Shown here piece by piece: positions 10,681 to 20,236 of a DNA stretch of 64,000 bases. The notes under the pieces were generated by a model that ran no database searches, had not been told where the DNA came from, and saw only the letters and a list, made by a program, of their open reading frames with translations. The position numbers and the translations under genes are program-made. Source of the stretch: Aurelia coerulea (lineage: Eukaryota; Cnidaria; Scyphozoa; Semaeostomeae; Ulmaridae); the NCBI GenBank assembly GCA_039566865.1, contig CM076954.1:6208001-6272000 (forward strand), in the 5' to 3' direction. Position 1 is the first letter of the stretch, and each line of letters opens with the position of its first letter.

Positions 10681-11165
10681 CTTAAAATAAAAATGAGGGG
10701 TTACTTATGATAAGTTCAGCCCGAAACTTTTTGTATGTTAAGCTCTGGGCTATGAACTGCACTTAAAGACATCTTGTGCATTAATCGCTCAGTACAGCTG
10801 CGTGTAAAAACAAACAACTTATATCTTAAAATAAAGATGGCAATTAGATAATCAGTCTCTGTGTACGATTTTACAGTAAAAACCCGCGGTAAAGACTCTG
10901 TGGTAAGAGACTACGTGGTAAGATAACACTGTTTCTAAGATATTTAACTTTTTTTTTTTTTTTTTTTTTTCTATAAATTCAATGTTAAAAATTTACAATT
11001 TACGAATTACCTAAGATTACAAACAAGCTACCATACAATACTACAGAAACGATACCAAGGGGAGCAAAAGATCATGACTACCCCAGGGCCATCACATGAA
11101 GGAGATTAACTAAAATACAACTAAATATATAAGAGGCCCCCTAGCTATTCAGAAAAGAATTAGAA

Positions 11166-11320
11166 TTGAACGATATTTTGCAAATGGAATTTTCGAATGT
11201 ACGCAATAGTGATAGAAGCTTTATCGCCACTCAATCGAAAGTCGCATTTGAAATGTATAAGAAAGACGCTCAATCCAGGCTCTTTTGTAGAATAGCTAAA
11301 GGGTGTGTTACGAAAAGCTA
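11166..11320. repeat. Dispersed block inside LINE 3' UTR
   Basis: Part of the 3' UTR of the LINE at 10951-15649. It is similar to 2230-2350, 22455-22575 and 35545-35665 but not visible in the 3' UTR of the related LINE in unit C. It is either a subfamily-specific UTR segment or sequence captured from a host repeat. Confidence 0.5.
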
Positions 11321-11432
11321 CTTACAAACAAAAGAACAAAAGAATAGAGGAACGGGACTCGGCGAACAGGATACTTTACGAATATGGACTTGGTATGGTG
11401 GTTGAGTTGCATTTAGCTAGATTTCTGTGATC

Positions 11433-14400
11433 TTAATTGAATCGACCGCTTGTGTGGATGTATTGTAGAGTCAAATCGAGTATATTTCTGTTGACGTCAT
11501 TTGGGAGGTCTTTATCACCATACAATAAAAGCTGCGTCAAAACTTCATTTGTAAGGTCGATATATCCGAATGGTCGTAGTAATGCAAAAACTCCAGCGAG
11601 AAGGTCTCGACGCTGATCCTCAAACGAAGGGCAAAGCAACAAAAAGTGCTCCGTGCTCTCAATACCATCGTTAGTAGGGCACATTGGATTTATGGTATCC
11701 CTAAAATTGTGCTTAAATTTGTGAAGGCTTAATTTGCTAAGACCCACTCTAAGTTGAGTAAGATAAGATAAGCCTGTTGGGTCATGGATTCCAAAGACAG
11801 ATTTAGTAGGGGGGCGAATTGTCGAAAGCAACTTTTTCTTGAAGATAGCAACTGATGGCGAAATTCTAATTTCCGGACATAGTTCATTCCACTCAGACAG
11901 GCAATTTGGATAAAAGCTAGATTTGAATTTTTCTGTCCTTGCCCTTATTCGTCCAACGACATCCTGATTGCGAAGAGGGTACTGTGACTGATGAAGCTGT
12001 GGGATTGGATCTATTGTATATTCAGGCATCAGATTATTTATCATTTTGTAAAACAACGTAAGGCGTCTACACCATCTTCGGGAACTCAGTGACTCCCAAC
12101 CAAGCTCTGCGTACAGCTTCTCGCGTGACGTTCCCTTCCATGTTCCCGTAACAGCACGGGCAGCAGAATACTGAACGGACTCCAACTTTTCCATCAAGCT
12201 CGACAAAATGGTATTACCGCTAAACTCACATACTTTAGCCGGAATATGATAGATAACGTCTCCGTATTCCAGGTGAGGTCGCACATAGAGCTTAAATAAT
12301 TCGTTTAGGGTATGTCTGGGTAGGTACTTGGAGAGATATTTCAGCAAACCAATTCCCTTTCTCGTTTTAGAGATAGCTGCCTTAACGTGAGCCGAAAATG
12401 AAAGCTTTGAGTCCAGGATAAGTCCTAGATGCTTATGTTCATCTACTTTCATCACTGGTATGTTATTAAAACGAATTTCTGGATGATTCATTTCAATTCG
12501 TTTCTGAGAAAATATCAATTCAACAGCTTGTTTTTGGGGATCTGGATTAAACGACATTTTCCAATCATGAGCCCACTGTCTTATCAACTCTAGGTCATGG
12601 TTCATATCACTGGCAGCTGAGTTTAAGTTTTCTACTACGGTGAACAATGATGTATCATCAGCAAAAAGCTTAACATTACACTTTACGTCAGCAGCAAGAT
12701 CATTAATATAAACAAGGAAAAACAAGGGCCCTAAAATAGAACCCTGGGGTACTCCTGCTGAAATATCTCCCCAATCAGAACTCTGTCCATTTAGAACTGT
12801 TCGCTGTTTTCGATCCTTAAGAAAACTTTGTATAAGCGAAAGAAGCTTTCCCGAGACGCCACAACGTTGTAGTTTATAAATCAAACCGTCATGCCATACT
12901 CTGTCAAATGCTTTAGAAATATCAAGATAAACAGAACGAACATCCAGAGGAGGATTACAGTCAAAGGCTTGAAAGATCGTGTGCGTTATGGAAATTAACT
13001 GATTGACCGTTGAATCACTGGGACGAAAACCTGATTGATTTGGATTGAGCAACTTGCAGGAAACGAGATGTGAATATAAAGAGTCGTACATAAGTTTCTC
13101 AAGTATTTTTCCAAAAATTGGTAGGAGAGAAATTGGTCGATAGTTCCCCTTCAAATTTTTCTCATTTTTCTTATGAACTGGCACTACATTTGCATATTTC
13201 CATATTTTGGGAAATTGGCCACGCCTCAAGCAGTTTTCGAATATTATTTTCAGTGGAATAACTAATGCAGCATCACTTAATTTTATCATTCTAACAGATA
13301 TTCCGTCCCAACCATGTGCTTTATTAGGATTTAATGACCTTATAATGTTCAGTATCTTTTCATCAGTAATAGGAAAGTCATTTATCAGGGAAGAAGGTGC
13401 TGGTACATTTGGTGGAATTTCACTGCCTGTATCAATCGTCGTGCACTGGAGTATGAAATAGTCATTGAATAACTGTGCCTTTTCCGTGAAATCCGTTATA
13501 AACAACCCGTTTTCTAAGAGGGGTGGTATAATTGGAATCTTTGCCTTGTTTAGGACAGTGTTAATTAAAGACCAATATCTTTTTCTAGAAGTCCCCGGGT
13601 TAGCTAAAGTGTTTCCTGCCTTAAGGAAGTAATTTCGTTTGGCATCCTCAATCAGTTTCGTAACTTCAGATATCATCTTTTGTATTCCCTCTAACTTATC
13701 ACATGGCTGGCCATTCTTCACGAAATTTCTGTAAGCACGATCCTTTTTCCTCAGAAAGTTCTTAACATTGTCTGTTATCCAGGGTGCTTGGTGAGGTCTA
13801 ATCGTTTTAACTTTATTAGGTATGAAATTGGAGTAAATGTTTAACAGAACTTCATTAAGAAATTTAACCTGGTCATCAGGATATGTCATATTGTTAAGGT
13901 GCTCGTGCCAGCGGAATATTTCAATGCTCTTCATAATGGCAACAAAGTCTGCCTTGTCGTAATACCAGATCCTGCGTGTATATGGAGGGAGTTTTGTGTT
14001 TGAAACAGATAATTTTCCATAAACTATTTGGTGATGACATTGTTCGTGAAGTGAAGGATGAACGCCAGACTTAATTACAAGGTTAGGCTGATCGGTGAAA
14101 ATCAAATCGATACAGGATTTAGAATCCCCCATCAAATGTGTTGGTTCTGAAATCGACTGATGAAGGCCTAGATCTGCTGTTAGTGGCTCAAACAGCTTTC
14201 CTTCATTGTTTTCCGTATCGTTTTCCCACCATTGAGTCGATCGGCAATTAAAATCACCAGTTACAACGACTGCAAATGGATTTTCAGCATACATTTTGGA
14301 CAGCATCATTTCAAAATTTATACTGAAGTTATCGAATTCAGTCTGATCTTGACTTGGACTTCTATAAACAACCACAAAAAAGTATTTTCTCCTATTTAAT

Positions 14401-15176
14401 TGAATTTCATGCACAATACATTGAGGAAGAGTCACCAGGTCAGAACGATTTTTTGAAGGAAGGGAATCTTTGATGTACAGCCCAACACCACCCCTTTTCA
14501 CATTTTGAGGATGGTTATCTTTGATAAACGTATAACCATCTAGTGTCAGTCTGTCTTTATCAACGGTGCTGTCGAGGTGAGTTTCAACAATACCAATTAG
14601 GTCATAATTGTAAACCGAGTTATAGGCCTCTATCAGAGAGACTCGTAAAAAGTCATGTGCTGCAATGCTATTCAAATTCCAAGTACAAAAATCAAGTGTT
14701 TCAGGACCTGGATTCATTTCTACATCACCACTAAGCAGAATCACCCTGAAAACCAACCATTGCGTGTGCAGTAAGTCGCATGTCATACACCCAATGTAAA
14801 AATAGGCATACAGAAAGAGGAATCGCTTTAAAGCTGCATGCTTATACCGAACAAGACCAATGATAACGAGAGGGATTCGCTTGGAAAGTTCCACAGTCAA
14901 ATAAAGTACTGTCCTCGCAAAGTGATACACACGGACGAACAAGGGCAAAAAACATGGTTGGGTTGCCACGAAGTGCACTGCAAGAAAGTTTAATATTAGC
15001 ACAAAGGGAAGAATAAGAGTTGAGACTGCTATAAAACAATAACAAAACCAAAAAAGCCTTAAGACTTGAAAAAGTATCGAGATCGGCCTAACAGTTTTTG
15101 TCAGGGGACATGATCTTTGAATGGATACACGAAAACACCCTATTGTTGCTCGCCACCGATTGATCTCAACCGGCAT
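11433..15176 (-). CDS. LINE ORF2: 2A leader, endonuclease, reverse transcriptase (1247 aa)
   Basis: The start is the ATG at 15176, shared with the relative in unit C, and not an earlier non-ATG codon. Residues 1-157 form a hydrophobic, probably membrane-spanning leader ending in the 2A motif SGDVEMNPGP, where ribosome skipping before the last Pro would release the leader. The APE-type endonuclease follows (about 160-400), with WNLNSI, VETHLDS, VVTGDFNCRS and a C-terminal HHQIVYGKL. The reverse transcriptase (about 640-900) has NYRPISLLP, SGFRPSDST, LDISKAFDRVWH, GVPQGSILGP and the catalytic FADDTS. The C-terminus has a Cys/His motif (MCPTNDGIESTEHFLLLCPS). No stop or frameshift was seen, so the protein may still be functional for retrotransposition, although this copy lacks ORF1. 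Confidence 0.9.
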   Translation of the reverse strand: MPVEINRWRATIGCFRVSIQRSCPLTKTVRPISILFQVLRLFWFCYCFIAVSTLILPFVLILNFLAVHFVATQPCFLPLFVRVYHFARTVLYLTVELSKRIPLVIIGLVRYKHAALKRFLFLYAYFYIGCMTCDLLHTQWLVFRVILLSGDVEMNPGPETLDFCTWNLNSIAAHDFLRVSLIEAYNSVYNYDLIGIVETHLDSTVDKDRLTLDGYTFIKDNHPQNVKRGGVGLYIKDSLPSKNRSDLVTLPQCIVHEIQLNRRKYFFVVVYRSPSQDQTEFDNFSINFEMMLSKMYAENPFAVVVTGDFNCRSTQWWENDTENNEGKLFEPLTADLGLHQSISEPTHLMGDSKSCIDLIFTDQPNLVIKSGVHPSLHEQCHHQIVYGKLSVSNTKLPPYTRRIWYYDKADFVAIMKSIEIFRWHEHLNNMTYPDDQVKFLNEVLLNIYSNFIPNKVKTIRPHQAPWITDNVKNFLRKKDRAYRNFVKNGQPCDKLEGIQKMISEVTKLIEDAKRNYFLKAGNTLANPGTSRKRYWSLINTVLNKAKIPIIPPLLENGLFITDFTEKAQLFNDYFILQCTTIDTGSEIPPNVPAPSSLINDFPITDEKILNIIRSLNPNKAHGWDGISVRMIKLSDAALVIPLKIIFENCLRRGQFPKIWKYANVVPVHKKNEKNLKGNYRPISLLPIFGKILEKLMYDSLYSHLVSCKLLNPNQSGFRPSDSTVNQLISITHTIFQAFDCNPPLDVRSVYLDISKAFDRVWHDGLIYKLQRCGVSGKLLSLIQSFLKDRKQRTVLNGQSSDWGDISAGVPQGSILGPLFFLVYINDLAADVKCNVKLFADDTSLFTVVENLNSAASDMNHDLELIRQWAHDWKMSFNPDPQKQAVELIFSQKRIEMNHPEIRFNNIPVMKVDEHKHLGLILDSKLSFSAHVKAAISKTRKGIGLLKYLSKYLPRHTLNELFKLYVRPHLEYGDVIYHIPAKVCEFSGNTILSSLMEKLESVQYSAARAVTGTWKGTSREKLYAELGWESLSSRRWCRRLTLFYKMINNLMPEYTIDPIPQLHQSQYPLRNQDVVGRIRARTEKFKSSFYPNCLSEWNELCPEIRISPSVAIFKKKLLSTIRPPTKSVFGIHDPTGLSYLTQLRVGLSKLSLHKFKHNFRDTINPMCPTNDGIESTEHFLLLCPSFEDQRRDLLAGVFALLRPFGYIDLTNEVLTQLLLYGDKDLPNDVNRNILDLTLQYIHTSGRFN
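14703..14726 (-). other. 2A ribosome-skipping motif in LINE ORF2
   Basis: Encodes DVEMNPGP, an exact match to the 2A consensus D-V/I-E-x-N-P-G-P. 2A-like motifs at the N-terminus of ORF2 are known from APE-type LINEs of other invertebrates. Activity here is inferred, not shown. Confidence 0.85.
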
Positions 15177-15378
15177 CGTCGTGCAGAAACCTTCCCGCTG
15201 GTCCCTTTGGGCCAAATGCAACAATGCAACCACCACTGGCAAATCCTATAGCACATAACAAAAAGTGAAACTTAAATGACAAATTACAAGTACAGACTCT
15301 ACAATAAATACTTAAAAGAGCGATTTCCATTGGCTTACGTTCCAACGCGGGAAAGCATGGGATTTTCTTTTTTAGCAA
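15166..15378 (-). CDS. Small ORF overlapping the ORF2 start
   Basis: A 70-codon ORF ends in TGA within the string ATGCCGGTTGA, so its stop overlaps the ORF2 start codon by a few bases. The relative in unit C has the same arrangement (41100-41327), ending in the same residues DAG. It might couple translation of ORF2 to upstream translation. It could also be chance conservation around a constrained start site. Confidence 0.3.
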   Translation of the reverse strand: MLKKKIPCFPALERKPMEIALLSIYCRVCTCNLSFKFHFLLCAIGFASGGCIVAFGPKGPAGRFLHDDAG

Positions 15379-15649
15379 TGTTTTCCTATTTGGTTCTTAA
15401 ACTGAACACCACTTTGTAAAGAAAATGATTCAAAATTTGTGACTACTGAGACTTTGCTCACGAAGGATCAGGGAGGATCAGATATTTTAGATATCGAACA
15501 ATGAAGAGTGGAGATCTTAGTTGTTGTTTTCATCATTTTGTGTGTAATAAATGTGTTTGCAAGGATGGATGGTTCGAGTAGTGAATTTGTAAAGGACTCA
15601 ATGTAAACAAGTGTATCGAGGTAAAAGAAATCTCAAGAAACTCCTTGAG

Positions 15650-16463
15650 GTGACTCCTTTCATCTAAAGCAAAAGCTATTTAAAACAACAATGCTCTATT
15701 GATTGCTATCAACCAGAAAAATAAAACATTAAAGCTGTAACAGTCATCAAGGCAGACCAGGAACTCAATACCGTTTCAAACATTTTCACACTTCAGTTTT
15801 GCATTGCAGACAAATATCAAAGGATTTTCAAGTATATTTGACAAGTATCCGAACTCGCTTTATTCAGCCAAAATGGTTGCAAAAATTGAATGCAGCAAAT
15901 TTGAGGGCATTTTAGAATGCAATTAGATATTGCTTGCAAATTAGGCCAAGTTTAAGAGTGTATGATGAAGACTCTTAAAGATCCTGTGTTTCCCATGATC
16001 CTTTGCTGGTTTAACAATGATTCTTATACAAAATGGAAAATCATCTTGGCGTAGCACTCGCGATGCTGTATTGTCTTCACAATGAATGTTGTCATGGCGT
16101 CAGTTTTATACTCAAGCAACGGAATATTAATGGAGATCAATCAAGGATTGATTCAAGGATCACTTGCTTCATGCAGCTATTCATGTCCCCACTATTGTGT
16201 GAGAAAAAGACTTTGTTTACGACCAAAATGTTATGTTTTCGTGGTTTGCAAAGATGTAAAGAATCATATCAGTACAGGCTCTTCAGGCCGACGGCCACTG
16301 CAGTGTCTTTGGTCACCAACCTGCGCATAGCTCTCTGTCGTTAGAGAGAATGCCTTCTAGAAAACGTTGGTTTCACAACAAAACTACTGCAAGGGAGATC
16401 GGCCTTCAACTTATATTGCGTGCTGGCAATCAAATCAATCAGTAAGCTCTTAAAAATTCTTAC
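15650..16463. other. Intron 3 remainder, unit A
   Basis: Conserved intronic DNA shared with B (28742-29554) and C (54697-56345, with an inserted MITE). Overlapping ORFs at 16033-16344 are conserved in all units only because the DNA is. They carry no recognisable domain and lie inside an intron. Confidence 0.55.
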
Positions 16464-16533
16464 CATATCAATTTGTCGCAAACTTTGCAGTAGGTTGTGT
16501 TAGAGAAGGTCGTCGACTCAAATTTGTGTCCTC
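16464..16533 (-). pseudogene. Copy A C1 first exon
   Basis: 70 nt. Encodes GHKFESTTFSNTTYCKVC: the first His and first Cys pair of the C1 finger with the canonical 12-residue spacing. Confidence 0.85.
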
Positions 16534-16851
16534 CTAGAGCAAAAATATTTTATCATGAAAAAATTAAAGCTACATAATAAGTTTGAACTACATTGACATT
16601 TGGACTACATTTATTATTCTCCCAATAAAAGCATTGGAGTCCGGGGGTGCTTCTACAAATCGTCTACCTTTCACAGAGGATTTACAAACAAATATTCAGT
16701 TTCAAAGAATCTTTTCCAAAAATCATAAATCTAAGATCTTATTAATGCAAAACACCCCATGATACAACCTTCTCTTGAACTAACTAAAGTAAAGAAGCGA
16801 ATTGTTGCTCTCGAATCATTCAAAAGGAAGAAGGTGCCAATTCAGATTCAC

Positions 16852-16866
16852 GGGGGGGGGGGGGGG
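16852..16866. repeat. Poly(G) run, length-variable between units
   Basis: 15 Gs here, 12 at 29944-29955 and 10 at 56742-56751, within an intron. Confidence 0.85.
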
Positions 16867-17036
16867 AAGGGAAATTATCATGAATTCCTTTGTGATGCTT
16901 AAAAAAGACAGAAATTTCAGGGGTACATTCCTCCAGGTCACAAAACAATCTTTTGTTGAGCATTGAACAGGCCTCATTAATTTATCCAAGGGAAAAAGCT
17001 CTCCCAGGAACAAAAAAATTTAATGAGGTCTTGTGA

Positions 17037-17100
17037 CATGATAAAAATGATGATAATAATGACAATAACAATAATAATAATAATAACGACAGTAATAGTG
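17037..17100. repeat. AAT/GAT-type microsatellite (unit A)
   Basis: Imperfect AAT repeats in an intron. Length differs in B (about 30126-30195) and C (about 56918-56990). Confidence 0.75.
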
Positions 17101-17145
17101 TACTGCTGATATAAATATATATCATAAAAAATATTTGAGTATTAC

Positions 17146-17212
17146 CTGTGCTGGCGGGTATTTTCGATAGCTGAACTGCAACTCTATGAAATCGAAAATC
17201 CTTTGCGATGTT
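17146..17212 (-). pseudogene. Copy A exon 2 (helical segment before C1)
   Basis: 67 nt. Encodes NIAKDFRFHRVAVQLSKI. Its end phase joins directly to the C1 exon. Confidence 0.6.
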
Positions 17213-17564
17213 CTGAAAGATGGATAAAGGAAAAAAAATTGACATGAAAAAAAAGCAAGATTCAAAGGAATAAAATGAAGTAAATGCAACATTCCTGCAT
17301 AAACATATAAATCAAGACACAGGGACCCCAAGAAAATGCATCACGACATATTTTCGCAATCGAAAAGGGTCCACGTAAAAGGGTCTATTTTTCATTGGGC
17401 AGGAAGTTGATCCATTTTGCTGGAGTCCCTGTGACTAGGACTTTAAAAACGTTTATAGCATTAGGTGAAGGTAAACTTGCGACTTTCAGCGCCAAGTGCT
17501 GGGATTAGAGAAGTAGCTAAGCCCTAATCGAGTCCACGATCCCTTGTAATGATCGTAACGTGGT

Positions 17565-17646
17565 GGGGCTCTACCGGGCATCGAGTCCTGTCCGTCTGAC
17601 TGTTCTAATTGAAAAGTCAGAGGATTACTACTGCGCCACAACACCT
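17565..17646 (-). mobile_element. tRNA-like SINE head (unit A)
   Basis: The minus strand carries an A-box-like TGGCGCAGTAG (17628-17638) and a B-box-like GGACTCGATGCCC (17576-17588), about 40 bp apart, as in tRNA-derived RNA polymerase III promoters. The cloverleaf does not close well, so this is a tRNA-derived SINE head and not a working tRNA. The body and tail were not delimited. Confidence 0.45.
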
Positions 17647-18304
17647 TCAATTAGGCATTTCATTCCCTGGAACCTAATTTCTGGGCTGTTTAATCAAGGA
17701 TTTACTCTGTTTTACTCTGCCTTTCGGCCATGACATATATTTGATGAACGAAAGACACACGGAGAAGGAGAGCAAGAAAATTGCTAAAGATATGCACTTG
17801 AAACACATATATGTTAGCTGGCCTCGCAAAAAATAGGCCTATTAAATACAATCTTTGGATAAGCTGGGAAAGTTTACTTCCCTTTCTGCTGACATCGTTA
17901 TGGAGATGTTTTACCGGTTTTTTTTTACAAGAAACCTTGATTAGCACTTGGTACTAAAATTTTCTTAATTTTGCATGAAAATTTCGGTGTTTTAGAAGTA
18001 TAAAGATTCTTAATTAGTTTCTCATTTTTTGGGGTCTAAACTTGCGTTTTGTTTCGAAGCTAAGCATTCTTATCGACAAAGGGTTTGCATTTTGCATTGA
18101 CATTGTCACCACGAGTAAACCATGCACATTGAGGCAAAAAGTTACCAATTTTTCAGGTCAAAACTTGATATTTACAAACGCAATGCCATGCGAACCATAA
18201 TGTATCGATTCCTATTCTAGAAATAAAATTTTAGAGTTTCTTAATAGTTCTTGAACCTACCTCTTTGCCTCTTTGCCCTACCTCTTTGCCTATTGGATTT
18301 CATT

Positions 18305-18771
18305 TAGATAAATTTTTCATGTAGATTGCAAATTTTAATGTTGTTTTTTTAATTTCGGCGCCATTTTGCTATGAAATCACAATTAAATCTATAGAAATTC
18401 TCGGAAATTACAGTGGCTCTGTCAAAAAAGTTTGTAACCCAAAAATTGTGTTACTCAGCTGGATTTTACATCAATCTATGCACAATTTATTTCTATGATT
18501 TTTCTGCAAAATATCAAAACTCCACGAAGTTCATTGCTTCAGAGAAAAAGTTAGTTCATAGCCCTCAGTCCACAGCTATGGCCATAAGTTTAAGAACGAG
18601 ATTGATGTAAAATCAGGCTGAGTAACACAATTTTTGGGTCACACCCTTTGTTGGCAGAACCACTGCAATTTCCGAAAATTTCTCTAGATTTCATGGTGAC
18701 GTCATAGCAAAATGGCGCCGAAATTCAAAAACCAACATTGAAATTTAGGATTTGCATCGAAAATTGATCTA
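18305..18771. mobile_element. Foldback MITE, about 467 bp (unit A)
   Basis: Two imperfect inverted arms of about 180 bp (starting at TAGAT; shared inner strings ATTTCGGCGCCATTTTGCTA and CCCAAAAATTGTGTTACTCA) flank a core of about 115 bp. There is no transposase. TAGATA at both outer ends may be a target duplication. It is present in all units, in intron 1 of the gene. Confidence 0.75.
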
Positions 18772-19195
18772 GATAAGCTCCAAGATAGTATAATTAGCAC
18801 AGTGGTAGCTCTCGATATCGTTACGCCAAGAAAAGTTGTTGACAAATGTATAGTGTTAAGTTTTTGGCCCAACTGTAATCAGAGATTTCCTCAAATTTTG
18901 GCCATCTTGGCACATGTTTCTGATGATCACAAGTTTCTTATAAAAAAGCGTGTGAGAAAGGAGCCGTACATACATCGATTCTTTCATACCTTTATAAAAA
19001 TATGCAGCACGCGAAAGCTGTAGAATGCAGTCTCTTAAAAAACTTCTCACAAGAAATTTCGATAAGACAAGAATATTAAAACGTCCAGTCTCTTTACCCC
19101 CTCCCCTTTAATCTCCATTGGACTTTTTGCGTGCAAGAATCGATTTGTGTGAAGCCCCTAAAAATTACAGCAATACAAAAAGACTCATAACATAC

Positions 19196-19265
19196 CTCCA
19201 TAATTTCCAATGCTTTTTCGGTTATTGCTCTTTCAGGATGGCCTGGTGGAATATCTTTCAGTTCA
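19196..19265 (-). pseudogene. Copy A first recognised exon
   Basis: Encodes KDIPPGHPERAITEKALEIM, resembling the last helix region of a DH domain, then a GTATG donor. It holds the only in-frame ATG before C1 (ATG GAG at its 3' end). Confidence 0.5.
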
Positions 19266-19349
19266 CTCAAATAAAGAACACTCAAATTATCTTGTGAAGG
19301 AAGATGACAAAGTGCTCAATTAACTCTGGCTTTCGCTCGATCAAAGATC

Positions 19350-19430
19350 AGAATGAACTTTAGAATGATGTGAGGCCTACTTATAAACCTAAAGCCACAC
19401 CCATTCATGGCTCCCCTTCGAAAACCAATC
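19350..19430 (-). promoter_or_regulatory. Candidate core promoter of gene copy A
   Basis: On the gene's strand a CCAAT box (inverted; 19425-19429) lies about 40 bp upstream of a TATA-like TTTATAA (19381-19387), which lies about 115 bp upstream of the first recognised exon's likely 5' side. The pair is kept in B and C. No expression evidence is available. Confidence 0.35.
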
Positions 19431-19903
19431 AGATTATTGGATTCAAACGGCACGCGACAGATCCCAGGGGCCCTCGTTAAGGTGGATCACATCATCATTT
19501 GACAGATATAGGTGTGGAAAATCACAATGGGCTAATATGGGAATATCACTCTAACAAAAGGACCTGTCCGAATCAATTCATCAGTTAATCAAAAAGGGGA
19601 GAGCCGAAGAAGTGAAACCGAACAATAGTTAGAGAATAGAGGCGGCACAAGAAGGCGCAGAGCAAGACAGCCGTCTATCCCAGGAGAGGATACGCCAGGT
19701 GTTACGCCAGATGATGTGTTACGCCAGGTTATGACTCAAGAGGAGGAGTCATACAAAATAGGCATGTTGACACAAATTTCAATGTTAATCAAACTAAGGT
19801 GCAGAGGCATCCAACATGGAGTGTCAAACACCAATCCCTACTACAGTCTCGAAACAACACCTATCGGCAATTTGAAATGTACTGTTCTTAAGTGATATTA
19901 TAT

Positions 19904-20068
19904 GAGGCGGGCCAGTCCGCCCGATAGGGCTTGGGTGAGTGAGTGGCCGAGCGAAGTTAAGCTTCATCTTCACGACGGATCCAAAGAACTGACCCAAGTT
20001 GGTGCTACGGGTGCTCAAGCACCCTTCAAAGCTTCAAAAATGCGTTTCATGAATAATTAGATTCATAG
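19904..20068. repeat. 165-bp dispersed block, type 1 (unit A)
   Basis: Diverged partner of the type 2 block, sharing GCGAAGTTAAGCTTCATC and the GGTGCTCAAGCACCC hairpin. Confidence 0.65.
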
Positions 20069-20236
20069 GACGTTAAAATTCGAATGGGTGGCATTCCTAG
20101 TGCCTGACCAGCCATCTCACTTTGCCGCCCTTGGGAAGCGACGCTGAGCAAGGGATCCCATGCTTGGTCTGGTTTAAAGCATCTTATTAAATTCAAAGCA
20201 TAAAACTAGAGTTACATTTACTTCAGAATAAGGGTT

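Larger units (their letters stand above)
10951..15649 (-). mobile_element. 5'-truncated LINE with intact 2A-containing ORF2
   Basis: A non-LTR element inserted in unit A, ending in poly(A) (a T run at 10951-10970 on the plus strand). It contains a complete ORF2 and part of the ORF1-ORF2 spacer but no ORF1, so it is 5'-truncated. Against unit B the insertion replaced 28316-28741 (about 426 bp), so it has no target duplication. Its 3' terminus resembles that of the full-length relative at 39874-45438 (shared TTGTAAATTTTTAA close to the tail). It is assigned to the CR1/L2/Jockey superclade on the APE-type endonuclease, the RT motifs and the C-terminal zinc motif. The clade is not certain. Confidence 0.9.
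7016..19265 (-). pseudogene. Vav-like C1-SH2-SH3 gene, copy A (broken)
   Basis: Same exon set as copy B, with two lesions. First, a LINE at 10951-15649 replaced about 426 bp that in B includes the second C1 exon, so the C1 finger loses its middle. Second, the first SH3 exon (8206-8263) is one base short in an A run compared with B and C, which shifts the frame. Exons in transcript order: 19196-19265, 17146-17212, 16464-16533, [deleted], 10603-10680, 9989-10025, 9301-9483, 8752-8842, 8480-8567, 8206-8263, 7608-7673, 7016-7066. Assignment to the Vav family rests on domain order and motifs. The function of a truncated product, if any, is unknown. Confidence 0.82.
1..20236. repeat. Tandem segmental duplication, unit A
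   Basis: First of three head-to-tail copies of a segment of about 13.1 kb. The register is arbitrary and set at position 1, whose sequence recurs at 20237 and 33320. Removing two LINE insertions (3390-6240 and 10951-15649, the latter replacing about 426 bp) brings unit A to about the length of unit B. Introns, intergenic DNA and old repeats are shared with B and C, which points to whole-segment duplication and not to retroposition. It carries a broken copy of the Vav-like gene. Confidence 0.93.

Noticed and set aside
16033..16344. Overlapping ORFs conserved in all units.
   Set aside because: They lie in an intron of the gene on the other strand. Conservation equals that of surrounding non-coding DNA.
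17565..17646. A functional tRNA gene.
   Set aside because: A- and B-boxes are present, but the acceptor and anticodon arms do not pair properly and copy C has a mutated A-box. Kept only as a SINE head.
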